Assembly (NCBI RefSeq): GCF_000006565.2
Contig: NC_031476.1
Coordinates: 4,711,900 to 4,775,899 of the forward strand
Reading direction: 5' to 3'
Length of the DNA stretch: 64,000 nucleotides
Source of the DNA: Toxoplasma gondii ME49
Taxonomy: Eukaryota; Apicomplexa; Conoidasida; Eucoccidiorida; Sarcocystidae
Of this stretch, positions 34,285-46,233 are shown piece by piece. Made by a program: the position numbers and the translations under genes. Every line of letters starts with the position of its first letter. Positions within the stretch are counted from its first letter, which is position 1. The notes beneath the pieces were generated by a model. It saw only the letters and a program-made list of their open reading frames with translations, was not told the DNA's origin and made no database searches.

Positions 34285-37200
34285 TCATGGTCGCGCATGC
34301 AGGTCGGCCTCCGACGCGCGCCAAGAAACCGGCAGAGGAGAGGGGAGAACTTGGACTGCCTGTTCTTTGACGAGCTGCGACAAGTCCGCGAGAAACGACC
34401 GTGAATTGTGAATGGTGGAGCCGCCCAGAAGAATCGTGCAGCCTGTCTGCTTTGACAGTTCTGCCATGTCTCTCGCCTCCTCGAACGTTGCTCCTCCCAC
34501 CATGAACACAACCACCTGCAGAGCAAACACCAGCGACGCAGCCAGAGACGACATACACGTGGAGGCGTGGCGGAGAACCAGACAGGGCTCGCAGAAGACA
34601 AGAAAACGACAGAGAAGCGGGGGGCACCGCCTCCTCAGAGAGAGGTACCGACAAGCGATCTGCGAACGAAGGAGACTCAAAGACGGTGGTTTAACGGCCT
34701 TACGACCGGGCCAGCAGACGTCCCCTTCCATTGCTTTTCCCTTCAAAGACGACAACGTCCACGGAAAAGACTCTCTCACGCACGCGACGTCTGGCCTGCT
34801 TCGGATCAACCAGGAGAAGTCCCAGTAGAAAATACGAGGCGGCATTCCTTCGAGCCAACGACTTTCGAAGGGAAACCAAACTCGCACAAAGAAGCCGCCA
34901 CATCTGTCGTACAAAGCTGAAGTTTCTCCTCAACTGTCTCTGCAGACAACCTCAGAACTTAGCGCAGGATCAACACGTTAACGACAAGTTTCTCAGCAGC
35001 TCTCCGTGAAAATGCGAACTGTGCTTTTTTCCGCAAAACTTCAGAAACGCGTCGCCCTACCGTCTGAGGCTTCTCCCTAGACGGCTGAAGGAGGTGGGGA
35101 GCAGACGCAGCTGCTCCGTATTCGAGAGGCGACGACACCGGAAACTGTTCGGTGGACAGCCGGCCTGACAGATGGAGAAATAAAACGTAAAGGTGTCTCG
35201 CTTTGGCGGAACTTCTCGCGTCTGCTCGGTTGCAAAGTGGACGGAGAAAACCGAACACGGAGGACCGAGAAAAACACATTCTGTGCGCCACGAAAACCCC
35301 GCATTTGACATCGAACACACTAACGATACACAGATATATACGTATATATATATATATATATGCAGCTGTGTATACATATATATATATATATATATATGCA
35401 TATGTCTATATGTATATATTCGTGTATATATATGCACATATCTGTATATATGTGCGCATCTGTGTACATGCATGGATATATCTGTATATGTATACATTCA
35501 CATTTGATGAGGCCGGACACGGAGGACATAACCGAAAGGGAGAGAAACGAAGGAACAGGGAAAAGCGCTTCCGGAGGAACCCCTTCCTATCCAGAAAGGT
35601 CAGGAAAAAGCCGAGAAAACCCAGGAGAACGAAGTTCTGTACGTTTTCTTTTCTAATCGACTTTTCAGAATGCACTTGAGCTGCAGTTTCTCAGATTATC
35701 TATTTCCCGAAACGCCCTGCCTAAACTCAGCTGTGACGCGCCCAACTCTCATGTGATGTGAAGCGCAGCGCCCTTTCCCTCTCAGGTCGGAAAACCGTTG
35801 CCGGGTACCGATGGACGTGTTCTTTGCACAGATTCGAAGTAAAATTCAATGACGTTTCTTGACAACGCGTCTGGCGAAGCCCCTCCTAAAAGAAAGGAAT
35901 CTCTTTACATGAAAAGAATAGGCACTTTCAGCGCACCTTTGATGAGGCTCTCGACCGTGAACCACAGAAGAGATTTGTGCTGAGTATAAACGTTCGACGT
36001 TCCCTAAAAGCACAACAGCCGAGAGCACATAAAACTCGAAACGCAGTAACACAAGAGCATTTAGGTGTGTAGGCGGATCTGCCTGACTCTTGGAAACAGT
36101 GCCGGGTCTCCCCAAACGTCCACCTTACAGAGAGAATACTCCGACGCAGAGGCAGCACACAACTCTCTGCGAGAACGAAACCCCGATAGAAAGGGGTCAG
36201 ACGCAACTCGGCAAGACGCGATTGAAACGCGAGTGAGAAACGAAACCTGTGCGGTTCGTCGGACCCTCTCGAACAGGCCGGAGGCTGTCAGAGCAAACGC
36301 AAGAAGAAATGGAAAAACGAAAAAAGCGAAAACACGAGCAACAGAGGCGCGACACAGAAGTCCCTCGAGATGTGTGCTCTTTTTCAGACAGTGACAGGGG
36401 AAGCTGTGGCACCGAGGCTTTTTTTGACACAGAAACAGCATGCGCCTCGGAGTTTTGTTTCCATCACATCCGCCTTCGATTCTGCCCGCTGAGCAGAGAC
36501 GAGATGGTGTGACGGACCTGTGCCAACTGCACATCACATCTACCAATGCAGGAACGGCAATCGGAGAGTTCTGCGTACTTTGAGGCCCCGCTGAATGGTG
36601 TTTTTGGCCACAGCGAGGAAGTTTCTATTTGAGAAGAGATCCGCACTTCGCGCGTGTCTCCCCGCGTACTGAGTCATCGCCCGAACAAGCCGAATTTCTT
36701 CTTCGTCGATTCCTGCCTGTCTCAGGCCCGCTGTGAGGTCCTGAATTCGAGGATCTCCTTCGTATCTGGAGGAGAGGGAAAACGAGACGAGAGTAACAGA
36801 CGGGGACAAAGGTTAGGGAGAAATAGAAAGACACCATGTGAATCTTGTTTCCAACAAAAAGGTCCTTCCCCAAAACTTCTCGGGTGTATCGGCACTGGGG
36901 AGCGGCGTGACCTGAGGTGTACGTACAACAACCGAGCGACTCAGACGAAGCGTCCCGCTGCTCTGACCCGGCTTTTCCTTCATTCCACCCAAAACATGTC
37001 CCTTCACAAGGCGCGTACCTGAGCGCGATGAGGAGTACTAGACGAAGTTTGTCCATGCTGCTGACTCTCTCGTTGCGAAGCATGTCAGCCACCTGAGCAA
37101 AGTGATCGCTTCTCGACTCTCGACATGCAACTTCTTGCTCGAGAGAAGACACGTCCAAAAGCGCTCTGTCGTTCACGATCTTTGACAGTGCGTGGATAAC

Positions 37201-37701
37201 GGCGACATGCTTGGACACATTTCCTGAAGTTCATACAGACATGCGAGCGTGTCTGAGAAACAAAGATCCGACAGAAGTCCAGGAGAAGCGAAGGAGAGGA
37301 AGAAAGAAGGCAAGCACAAGACGAAGAGCGAGAACAGGAGAAAAGCGGGTGAAGAGGAAAATGTGAGAGAGTGAGGGTCTTTGAAAACGGCTGCTGTGGT
37401 GTGTCTGTCAGAGTAGAAGTATGAAAAGGGGAGGGAAAAACGTTTCTGCTCGTTTGAGTGGAAACGAAATATAGGGATAAAAAACGTCAATCACCTGCGA
37501 GTTTTCGGACTTCTGGATACGCGTCAACGAAGCGCTGCATGTCGTCCACGGACTCGAGTTGTCCAGTCGACTCTGTCTGAAAGCCAAGAACCATAAAAAC
37601 CAAGGATCGTTCCTGTTGTGTCCGTTGTTTTTCACATATCTTTAAATACACATGTCCATACATATTTGCATAAATTTGTATGCAGATATATTGACGCACG
37701 C

Positions 37702-37738
<37 letters not shown>

Positions 37739-40700
37739 TATATTCATGTAACATATGTGCGTGTCTACACGTCTGCAGAGATGCAGATTTCCTTGTATAT
37801 ATATATATATATAGGTGTAATAAGCGCAAGCGTATACATATATACATACATATATATATATATATATGAAAAAAGCAAGAATATGTGAATTCAAAAGAAT
37901 GAAATAGGAGTATCGGTGAAAGCGTGTATCAATGGAAATCGGGGTGAATCGCAAGCTGAGCGCGTGCCTGGTGGAGACATGTGGAGAGGAGAAAAACATA
38001 AATAAGCGCCTAACGCATGCATGGTGAAGCTCCATTTCAAACAATCGACATCTCCCTTCTCTGAAATGCCACGACGCAGTCTTGATTCTCACATGCTGAT
38101 CGGACGACTGCGTTTTCGTTTCTCTTTGAAACAAGAGAGAAATATCCCCTGAAAACTCCCTGAACTTTCTGGACGCGTCTGCGGTGTACATACACCCTAC
38201 GTCCCCAGGCTACTCGACCCCTGCTTTCACATTTTTTCGTCGCTTTGCGGAACTTTTGAAATCTTTTCAATCTTTACTGTCAACTTGCCTTGGATTGGTA
38301 CTCGCGCACATATTTCTGCACGTTGAGTCCGAGATCTCCGAAATTGGAATCGAGATTCTGAAAAAAGCAACACACTTTGTGTGGAGAGACATCGAGGCTC
38401 GAAGCCTCTTGTCTCCTTCTCTCGGGAGTCTTCCGTTCTTCCGCATGTCTCCGCAAACACTCGCGACTATGAAACAAGAGGCCCTGAACCTGGGAACCAG
38501 TGTAGGTTTGTAGGTTTCAGTGAACGACTCAAACTGAACAGGGCTCCAGCTGTGCGACACGGGCATCCCAGTTCTTTTCCTGAATGTAAAAGTTGAAAAG
38601 GAGAAAACTCACTTCCCGGTAGAATTTATCTTGCATTGGACTCATGACAATGTCAAGAAGATCTTCCGTTGTGCCGGGGATCCGCCGCATATCCACACGG
38701 TTGTTGCGAATCCCAATCAGTTCGTGGAGCATCGCCTGAGGTGTACATACACCGCAGGACGCCGGGGAAACTTTTAAGGAGTAGCGAGGTAGGCTCCGGC
38801 CTTGAGAAATAGACAGGAAGCATTCGATGCCTTGAAGAGGCACTGCTAGCAGGATCAGGGCCGCAGGAATCCTACTCTCTGAGACAGGACTGTTTTAAAA
38901 AGTTTTCTCGGAAGAGTATCTGCTACAACTTGACCTCTACCTGTCGAGAGAGAGCACACTTGCAAGACGGTGCAAAAGTGGAAAGAGGCCAGAAAAGACA
39001 AGTGGGAAAACGCGGAACGAAGGCAAAGCAGTTTGCCTCAGATCACCGAACGGGAAACCAACAGACACAAATTCGGCCTGTTCAGCTCCAGCGCACGAGT
39101 GAGATAACACGGTGATTCTGGACAGACGAAAAAACAAGGAAAGATGAGAGATCGAGAAGTCGTCACCTGAGCCCGTTGTCCCCAGGAAGAGCAACGCTGG
39201 AACACAAATGCATTTCTTCCGCATTGAAATGGGGTGTACGTACTCTGTAGGTCCACTGATTCAACAACGGGGTAACAGGATCTTCACGGCGATCGACAAT
39301 CAGAAGAACAAGCCTGCTTCCGCCACTCGAGCTTCCTCCCGACGCATCTGCTGGAACGCGAGAAGCGAAAAACAGAAAAACGTTGCCGCAACTGCGATGA
39401 ACGCGAAAAAGCACCTGGGAACTCTCTGAAGTGTACACACAGTCCGGCAGCTTGCGCGAGCGCCCAAGCAGGGGCGGGTCTGCCACAGGTTCACATCGTG
39501 GGGAACGCATTTCAAATCTCTTTTCTGAATCGTTTTTGCACGTCGTGAGGCGTGTTATTTGAATATTAAAAACGCTGACAATCTTATCCCAATGTTTCTT
39601 TTATCGATCAAGTAGAAAACAGGCACACGGGACGCAAGTCCTCGCTAGGAAGCAGTTTCTCGATGACTTGAACTCGGAATTAGGTTCCCAACTGGGTTCC
39701 GAATTCTTGCTTCCATTTTTATCCTCAGTTGAGTCTGAGAGTTTTATTTGCGCCTTGACTCTGAATTCCCTATTTTGACTTTGACTCGACTTGTCCGATT
39801 GGAAATTTGACTCGAGTTTTCTTCCTGCGTCCTACCAGAACGTCCGGGCAACGAGGTCTGAGGCCGTTTGTCGAGGAGATCAGCATTCTCCGAAAGACGC
39901 ACTTGCATCGCTGCCGCCAGCCGTTTGCTCACCACGCTGTTTGCTTGGAAACGCACAAGAGGGAAGATTCTCAGAAGCGCAATGCACGAGAAAACACCGT
40001 CAACCATCCTCTGGAAGAGCGACTCTTCGTACGGCGTCCACAGAGACAAGTCCTGGACCTGCAGCGACGTTACAGCCGGAATGTTGAGGGTGAAGACATG
40101 GGGATCCAGGGCAAAGAGGTCGACGTAGAACTCCTCCACCTGCGCAGAGAAGGGAAGGCGAGAGACCGAGAATCAATGGAAACGGAGAAATTGGAGAGAC
40201 GAGAGTCGAACGAGGCGGCGACTTCGTTCTGTACAAACGACCCGCGACGGACACACGCATCGTTCACATTGAGTGAGTTCCCGCCCCCAGAAAGAAGGAC
40301 TTTCGTCGAGTGTAGATTGGCGTTGACGGACTGACTGCGTCTTGATGTTGTGGCACAGCTGCGAATACGACAGGCGACTCTTCCGGGTGAGAAGCGGAAC
40401 TAGGCTTCGCTGCACCAGCTTCCGAGCACAGCAAATAGGCAAGTGGAAAGAGATGCGAAGGAACGCCTTCTCCGGCAGAGGAACGCCCTCCTCACAACGA
40501 AAAGCAAATAAGGGGGAAGACTGACTCGCGGCGACACCCGAGCGACTGTCGATACACCAGAGACTCGACCTAGGCATCGACGCCAGACAGTCCACCCGAA
40601 ACCCTCATCCCAGAACGCGACACGCGAGCAGCAGCAGTCCGTGCGTCACCTGAACGACTTTGTCGGCTTCGTCTTGCTTTGCCAAGCGTCGGAGGAGCTG

Positions 40701-41401
40701 CGGCTGTTGATGTACGGAGGAGGTGAAGAAGAGGTAAATGTCTTTGAAGCGCGCCACAGGCTCGGGCGGTGTCCGTAGCGGATCTTCTGTCAAAGGCAGT
40801 CCGTTCCTCTGAGCATCCCTCGCACTGTGCCTTCGACTCTGTTGACGCAGCAGCTGCAGGAGCAGCAGAAGGTTTTCGTTCGTCGGTCGGAGAAAGCCGA
40901 CGCAACTCAAGTGCTCGAAGCGGCCACGGGGAAGCGCGTCGATCCGGTCGACCAGGAAAACCTAAAAGGCCGCACAGAGATCGAAAAAATCGACTTGACG
41001 CCCGCACTCCGCGCAGACCGACTGTGGGTCTAGGGTGAAGTGTACATACATGCATAGGAGTGTTTTGCTTGTCGAGCTGGATTTCGCAGGATCAAGGAAT
41101 CCAAAAAATGGAGGGGAACGCAGCGAAGCATCTCCGAAAGTGAGCTGCGATGACGCATGCACGCCCCGCTGCAGTGACCCGCTTCCTGGCTTCGTCGCCT
41201 GGGGTGTACAGACACCCGGTTCTCAAGCGAAGTAGTCGCCCGTACCTCTTTCTGAAGAATGTCTGACTGGGAGACAGCCGTCGAGACCATGCCTGTCGTC
41301 TCCTGATCCAAAAGAAGAACTTTGGCTCCCGGTACGCGCTCCAGGATCGCTCGAATGTGTTGACTCACAAGCGAAACGAGGTCTGTGCACATCCCTGCCA
41401 T
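34285..41401 (-). CDS. VPS45: VPS45, Sec1/Munc18-family trafficking protein (13 exons, 678 aa)
   Basis: SM protein that binds endosomal/trans-Golgi syntaxins and promotes SNARE-driven fusion. Exons in coding order: 41246-41401, 40650-40961, 39836-40139, 39244-39350, 38613-38735, 38285-38357, 38093-38178, 37495-37576, 37019-37223, 36579-36765, 35937-36003, 35061-35164, 34285-34515. All phases agree (679 codons). Landmarks in order: KVLLLDQETTGMVSTAVSQS with DILQKE (about residues 26-52), VFLVDRID, CVGFLRPTNENL, EEFYVDLFALDPHVFTLNIP, LIVDRREDPVTPLLNQWTYR (about 274-293), HELIGIRNNRVDMRRIPGTT, FGDLGLNVQKYV, SVDDMQRFVDAYPEVRKLAG, NVSKHVAVIHALSKIV, NVYTQHKSLLW and VVVFMVGGATFEEARDM...LLGGSTIHNSRSFL. 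The pattern matches VPS45 better than other SM proteins. It is about 100 aa longer than the usual 570; the 86-nt seventh exon adds about 29 residues in a loop. Its donor and that of exon 6 (GTTGAC) are the least certain. Confidence 0.95.
35344..35396. repeat. (AT)n microsatellite in VPS45 intron 12
   Basis: Two AT runs split by TGCAGCTGTGTATAC, inside the longest VPS45 intron (35165-35936). Confidence 0.9.
36911..36930 (-). repeat. GTGTACGTACAC-type motif inside VPS45 intron 9
   Basis: The minus strand reads TTGTACGTACACCTCAGG. It is an interior copy of the motif ending in a CAG that is not the acceptor used in my model (36765). Confidence 0.7.
37704..37867. repeat. (AT)n microsatellites in VPS45 intron 7
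   Basis: Three AT runs at about 37704-37733, 37797-37813 and 37850-37867, all inside intron 7 (37577-38092). Confidence 0.9.
38180..38197 (-). repeat. GGTGTATGTACACCGCAG motif forming the 3' splice site of VPS45 exon 7
   Basis: On the minus strand GGGTGTATGTACACCGCAG ends exactly at the acceptor before exon 7 (first base 38178). The final CAG of the motif is the splice-site CAG. Confidence 0.75.
38735..38758 (-). repeat. Near-perfect palindrome forming the 3' splice site of VPS45 exon 5
   Basis: On the plus strand this is CCTGAGGTGTACATACACC followed by GCAGG, almost self-complementary over 24 bases. On the coding strand it reads GGTGTATGTACACCTCAG and is cut at CAG to start exon 5 at 38735; the splice is in phase and restores the family sequence WTYR-AMLHELIG, so its use is well supported. 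Confidence 0.85.
39233..39245 (-). repeat. GTACGTACACC motif at the 5' splice site of VPS45 exon 4
   Basis: The intron after exon 4 begins GTACGTACACCCCAT on the minus strand, so here the motif overlaps the donor and not the acceptor. Confidence 0.7.
39427..39442 (-). repeat. GTGTGTACACTTCAG motif inside VPS45 intron 3
   Basis: Interior intron copy, reading CTGTGTGTACACTTCAGAG on the minus strand. It ends in an unused acceptor-like CAG. Confidence 0.6.
41033..41218 (-). repeat. Two diverged copies of the palindromic motif in VPS45 intron 1
   Basis: Copies at 41033-41055 (minus strand GTATGTACACTTCA) and 41199-41218 (minus strand GGGTGTCTGTACACCCCAGG) lie in the first intron (40962-41245). 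Confidence 0.6.
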
Positions 41402-42862
41402 GGGGGCGACGAGAGGGAGAAACAGCGGCAGAAAGGCCCGAGAAACGAATCGTGCGGGCGACGCAGAAGGCGTCGGAGAGAACAGAGCGACAGAAGCACT
41501 CGGAGCGAGCGAATGACGTATGGAGAACAGACAGACAGAAAGGAGGGAAGAGAAGAGCGTTAGTGTCGAGGAAAGCTCTAACGGTGGCAGGGAGATGCCA
41601 TAGACAGTCAGAGAAAAGATGAGAAGGGCGAGAGGAAGAGCAGCAGAAGAACGCTCAGTCGAGCACTTTCGAACTGGATCTGCAGACAGTTAACCAGTAG
41701 TTTACTATCGCTTCAATGTCTCGTGTCATTTTACATCTACTCACTCTTTCCACCCTGCCCTCCTCAGATATTTCCAACAGTGCGGAAAAAATGGATTTCT
41801 GAAGACCGAAAGCGAATCACAGCAGACACTTCTGGGGGAGAAATCGAACAAGACACAAGGGAGAAGGTGAGAGTGAAGACCGGAAAGAAAAAATAGAAAC
41901 GACCGGTTCAGCGGGCAGAAGAGGCAACAAACGGTGCGACAGTGGCGGGAGCCTTCAAGAGACAAGTAGAGGCGGTCTTCCGGTTGAGAGAAGGTTTTGC
42001 GTGTAGGAGACGCAGAGCTGAAGGAACGGACGTGGAGTGTGCATACACCTGAATATTTCGCCTTTCTGCCCCATGCTCCTCGTTCTGAGAAGGAAGTTTC
42101 ACACAACCTGCTTCTGGCCAGGAGAGAAGAGAGAAGGCTCACACCGGCGGATCACCGCTGGCGAATTTAGGACATTATCAAGCTTGAAGGGTTCACAGCA
42201 AGAGAGTGAAAAGACGAAAAAGTGAAGAAACGAAGCAGCGCAAAGAAGAGAGGAAACGTAGAGCGACTGTCCTGCAAAGTCTCGCGTGGAAGGCCAGTTG
42301 CGTCCTTGCAGAGACCTAAAAAGCCTCACGGTCAAAGGGAAATGAATCACCGACAAAGGGGCATTGGATTTCCACGAAAGCTGCCACTAATGAGAAAAAA
42401 GAAAGGGATGGTTCGCCAGTGAAACAGAATACCGTTCTGCAGAGAACACAAGAAGCTGAACAAGACATGCGCGACCATGCTGGCTTTTTTTTCGCGAGAA
42501 AAGCATCAACGCCCAATCTTGCATGTTTTCCCAGTTTTTCGCTCCTATGGACACAGAAACTCATATAAGTTCTTCGAAGGAAATCGTCTGTCGCCTGTTG
42601 AAATGCCAAGGGTCCCAAAGTGAGCTGCGAGGAAGCGACAGAGGCAACTCTCTTCTCTGTGGAGAACAGAGAACAGCCTTTTTCTGGAGGGTGAGGACGG
42701 TGGGCTGTGTTCCGTGTGCATGCACAAGATCCGCCAGATGCTAAAATTAGGGTCCTTAAAATGTATGTCTCGGGGCGCGTTCTGCATTACCCTTTTGCTC
42801 TATCCATTTTCCGCACACAGGGAAACCGAATTAAAGAAAAACGAGTTGTAACACCCTAAAAA

Positions 42863-43228
42863 TTGGCGCTTTCTGAATTGAGAAAAATCCGACGGTCCTT
42901 TGAGAGAAAAAAGCACACGTCCTCAACAGAGAGGAGGCTTCCGAGAGGGAGGAAAACTGAAATTACGAGGTGGTACTTATTTGATCCAGCGCTCTCTCAT
43001 CTGAAAGATCAATTGGTGAAGGCGGTCTTGGAAGGGGTGGATTATTCATCTTGGCGGTCGCAGAACGAATCTGGATGGGTCATTCAAGAAAGGGGTACTA
43101 CTTTTGTTTTGATCTCAGGAGTTAACGACCGTGGATATAAGAGGGATGCCCACGAAGCTCGGTTGATTCTCCTCCGTGACACAATACTATGTCGCTTTTT
43201 AGATAAAGATGTCGACAGAATTGACTAA
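42863..43228 (+). other. Orphan 121-codon open frame without ATG
   Basis: The frame has no ATG, so it would have to be an exon or a gene remnant. It encodes a basic start and then a folded-looking segment (RWYLFDPALSHLKDQLVKAV, ESGWVIQERGTTFVLISGV) and ends with a stop at 43226. No family was recognised. Confidence 0.25.
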
Positions 43229-44698
43229 ATTGGTTTGAGCAGGAAGTTCTGGAGTGGAGTTTCTTAACAGCATGAGATGGTCATGGATTGGGAGAGACAG
43301 TATTGAGGTACGCAGTGGTAGACAGATGAACACACAGAGAGTCTGTTGGAGATAGACAGATGGAGATAAAAAGAGATGGTTAGAGAAAGATAGACAAATG
43401 GAGGTAGAAAGCGGCTGACCTCTGTTGCTTCACGGTGATCACACGAAACTGTTGTGAAGCCCCTCCGGTGAATGTGAGTTGAACGGAGAGAAACTGTTGT
43501 GCTGAGGCAGATGCTTCTGTTTTCAGCTCGACACAGATAGCTACATGTCCATTCAAAGCAATTCAGTTGATGACTTTCGACTCCAGCAACTGAGTTCATT
43601 GCCACATGTAGGACATGAAGAATCTCCCCCGTTGTATCTTTTTGCAAGAGAGTAGGAGGTGCTCTATCGAAATTCGAGGCGGTGATGGTGTGTGCAATCA
43701 TCGAAATTTCTAGTTCTTTTCTACTGTCGATTTAGAAAAATCCACATCCTATGGATGTAAATGAGCGAAAGAACCAGACTGCAGTAAAAAGCCGCCACGG
43801 ATGTCTCGACGTTGTTTCCTCCAAATCCCCTGACACGTCTTGACAAACACAGTGGACGGGGGGACGCCGCTTGCGCGGAGTGGACAACCAAGTTTTTCAT
43901 GAGTCATATATACCGCCACCCCAGTGGACAGCTAAATCTGTTGTATTTCAGTAGTCTACGACATTAACTTTCTGATTATTTTATTAAATGCTAGGTTCCC
44001 AAGTAAGATACACTTTATATGATAGATTAGCTACAATCTGACACCTTACCACCGGAACGGTTCTACGCTTTTGATAAGGGATCAACACAGCTATTGAGTA
44101 CAGCTTACAAGTCAACACGAATATTAGTATTTCTGTTAAGGACGCAAGTGATTTCGGTCAACATAAGTTGATTTCCATGAGAACGTTTTTGCCTCCCGCG
44201 CCTTCCACGAAAAGACAAGGATTTTCTGTTGGTAGCACTATTCGTTTGACTGAACGCCCGTTCCTTCGATTTGAAGAGAGCGAAGGATCCTCTAAATCAT
44301 TTCCTTACATCCCAATACAGTACTCACTGGTGTGTCCGTGCTTGCTTTCCAATTGAAGGAGTTGCGCATCTTTAGCTGAGGAGAAAGAGCCTCAAAAAAT
44401 GTTGAATCGCCTTGCCCAGGCGGTAAAAAAAAGTCTCTCTTCCGAAGAAAGCCATGTTGCGCGCCACCGAAGGATATACATGCCTTGAACCTAACAACTC
44501 CTTATTTTAAGAGATTGTAGATCTTCATAACAAGCCATTAAAATACCGGCGGAGTCAGCAAGAGAGTCAAAGTCAGGCGGCACACCCAGAGCTTGCAGGT
44601 GGACTGGGGAAACACCGGCCGACAACCGCCGATGGAAAGCTGTATCGCTGCTTGAAGTCTACAGGAACGTCTGGAGAAAGCGAGTTTTGTTCAGTTAA

Positions 44699-45022
44699 AT
44701 GTACTTATGCGTGGCATTCTTTCTTGTCGTCCCCGCAGCACCTGAGGAGAAAACCTGGCACACTGTTTTTGTTTACCTCCTTGCGTCATTATATGTGTGG
44801 AACTGCGCGAATACAAAAAGTGCCGTTTGCACTTCCCCCGCGCCTTGCTGGTGTTCACGTATTGCTCAGCCTCACAAGGGCGGGTATTCTTCTAGGATGA
44901 AGCCCTTCAGGCATCAGCTAAAACAGCGAAAGCTCCTGGGGAGTTTCACCAGCAAACGAGTTGTAGGAGCCTCACAAAACTCCTTTCCGCTGGCAAGTTG
45001 CCGACTAGCTTCCAGCTCATAG
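44699..45022 (+). CDS. Possible secreted protein, first exon or small ORF
   Basis: From ATG 44699 the frame begins MYLCVAFFLVVPAAPEEKTW, which resembles a signal peptide, and has a second hydrophobic stretch (VFVYLLASLYVW). It is Cys- and Ser-rich and stops at 45022. It may be the first exon of a gene continuing into the frame at 45116-45609, but the splice could not be resolved. Confidence 0.25.
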   Translation: MYLCVAFFLVVPAAPEEKTWHTVFVYLLASLYVWNCANTKSAVCTSPAPCWCSRIAQPHKGGYSSRMKPFRHQLKQRKLLGSFTSKRVVGASQNSFPLASCRLASSS

Positions 45023-45115
45023 AGGCTGATTACCCGTTCTCTAGACATCTAAGTCCACTGGACTGAGACAACCTTCGGGAGAACGCTTATTTAAACAATT
45101 TTAGCTAGTCTGCAG

Positions 45116-45609
45116 GTTTAGGTGTCGTGTTTGAAGTTGCCTTGCGGCTTCTGGTTCGACGGAACTACCGCATCCATAACTCAATCCCAGTCAACCGGTC
45201 CATTTGGTCTTCTGCAGAGTTCTCTGTAGGCTTCCCGCTTACGTCCACTGTAGATGCATGTAAGTTTGAAGGTTTCAATAAACTACAAGTTCGCTGCGGC
45301 AATCTGGAACAAGTACAAAAAGAGTGTTCCGATCTAAGGTTGTCGTCCAGCTCGTATTATATATTCCCCCAAAACAAACTAGTGATTATTCTGTCTGAGA
45401 GGTACTTCTGCAACGAGGATCACCTTAACAATGCTATAGTAACAACAGGACTCGGATCCGGTAACAAAGACCGTGAAGTCACCTTCGACAGAGGTGGCCC
45501 GTACCCGACGCCCCGGGGACTTGCAGCACTCGTGGCTATTTATGGTGAAAATACTGCAAGATTGTGGACTGTTTTCAAACGACGGACTGTCGGACGCGAA
45601 AGCAGTTGA
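45116..45609 (+). other. Orphan open frame after an acceptor-like CTGCAG
   Basis: The frame is open from a CTGCAG at 45115 to a stop at 45607 and contains no ATG, which suits an internal or last exon. Its product (about 163 residues) has several Cys (KLQVRCGNLEQVQKEC) and hydrophobic strands (NKLVIILSERYFC, GLAALVAIYGENTARLW). It could be the second exon of a secreted protein that starts at 44699. I do not recognise the family, and it is not a clear SRS domain. Confidence 0.3.
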
Positions 45610-46233
45610 CTTGCTTCGTCTGGCAGGAAGTTGAGGTTTCTCTTGAAAGGTGTGTCAGCCTGGAAGGCAACAAGGCACCCTCCCAGTGATGGTGGTTCAG
45701 CTCGTCCCGCAGCGGCACAGTGCTCTGCAATTCGGCCTCTGAACGAGATTACTTTAGAGTGCCGGACGTGCTGCGTCGCAATTCGAGGCTTCCTACGTAA
45801 AGCGCGCAGATGACAGACACCGAACTACAAGTGGCAGCGACGAGGTGGTGGTACCCGGGTGGCATGGCAGCCACTGGTGAGCACGCTTCGTTGCATCCGT
45901 CGAAGAAAATTCCGGAGAGTCAGTACCACCGTCTGCTAGATAATACCAACAAACAGTGCTGTTTTTGTGCACTGTTGTCCAGGGTTTTCTGTGCCGACGT
46001 CTTGAAAGGGAGTACGGAGAAGTGGTACTGCTGAATGTGCCACCTCGAACAGGAACACAAAGGGAACAGAAATGTTTCAGGTTGCTGCAGTGACCCATCT
46101 GCGAAGAAAACGAGCGCTGCTTGCGATTCTGTGTGTTGTTTCACGGGTTGCAGTTCTAGGAACTGAGTTGTGATTGTGCACAATTGCGGTGTGACACCTT
46201 CTGTCTCGTTCCAATCTTTGTCTTGTCGGAACT

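Larger units (their letters stand above)
41402..46233. other. Long gene-poor stretch between VPS45 and the first SRS gene
   Basis: This should contain the VPS45 promoter and 5' leader (with one more palindromic motif copy at 42033-42052) and the SRS promoter. Three open frames described separately are the only coding candidates. Base composition is more AT-rich here than left of 24 kb. No tRNA, rRNA or mobile element was recognised. Confidence 0.5.
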
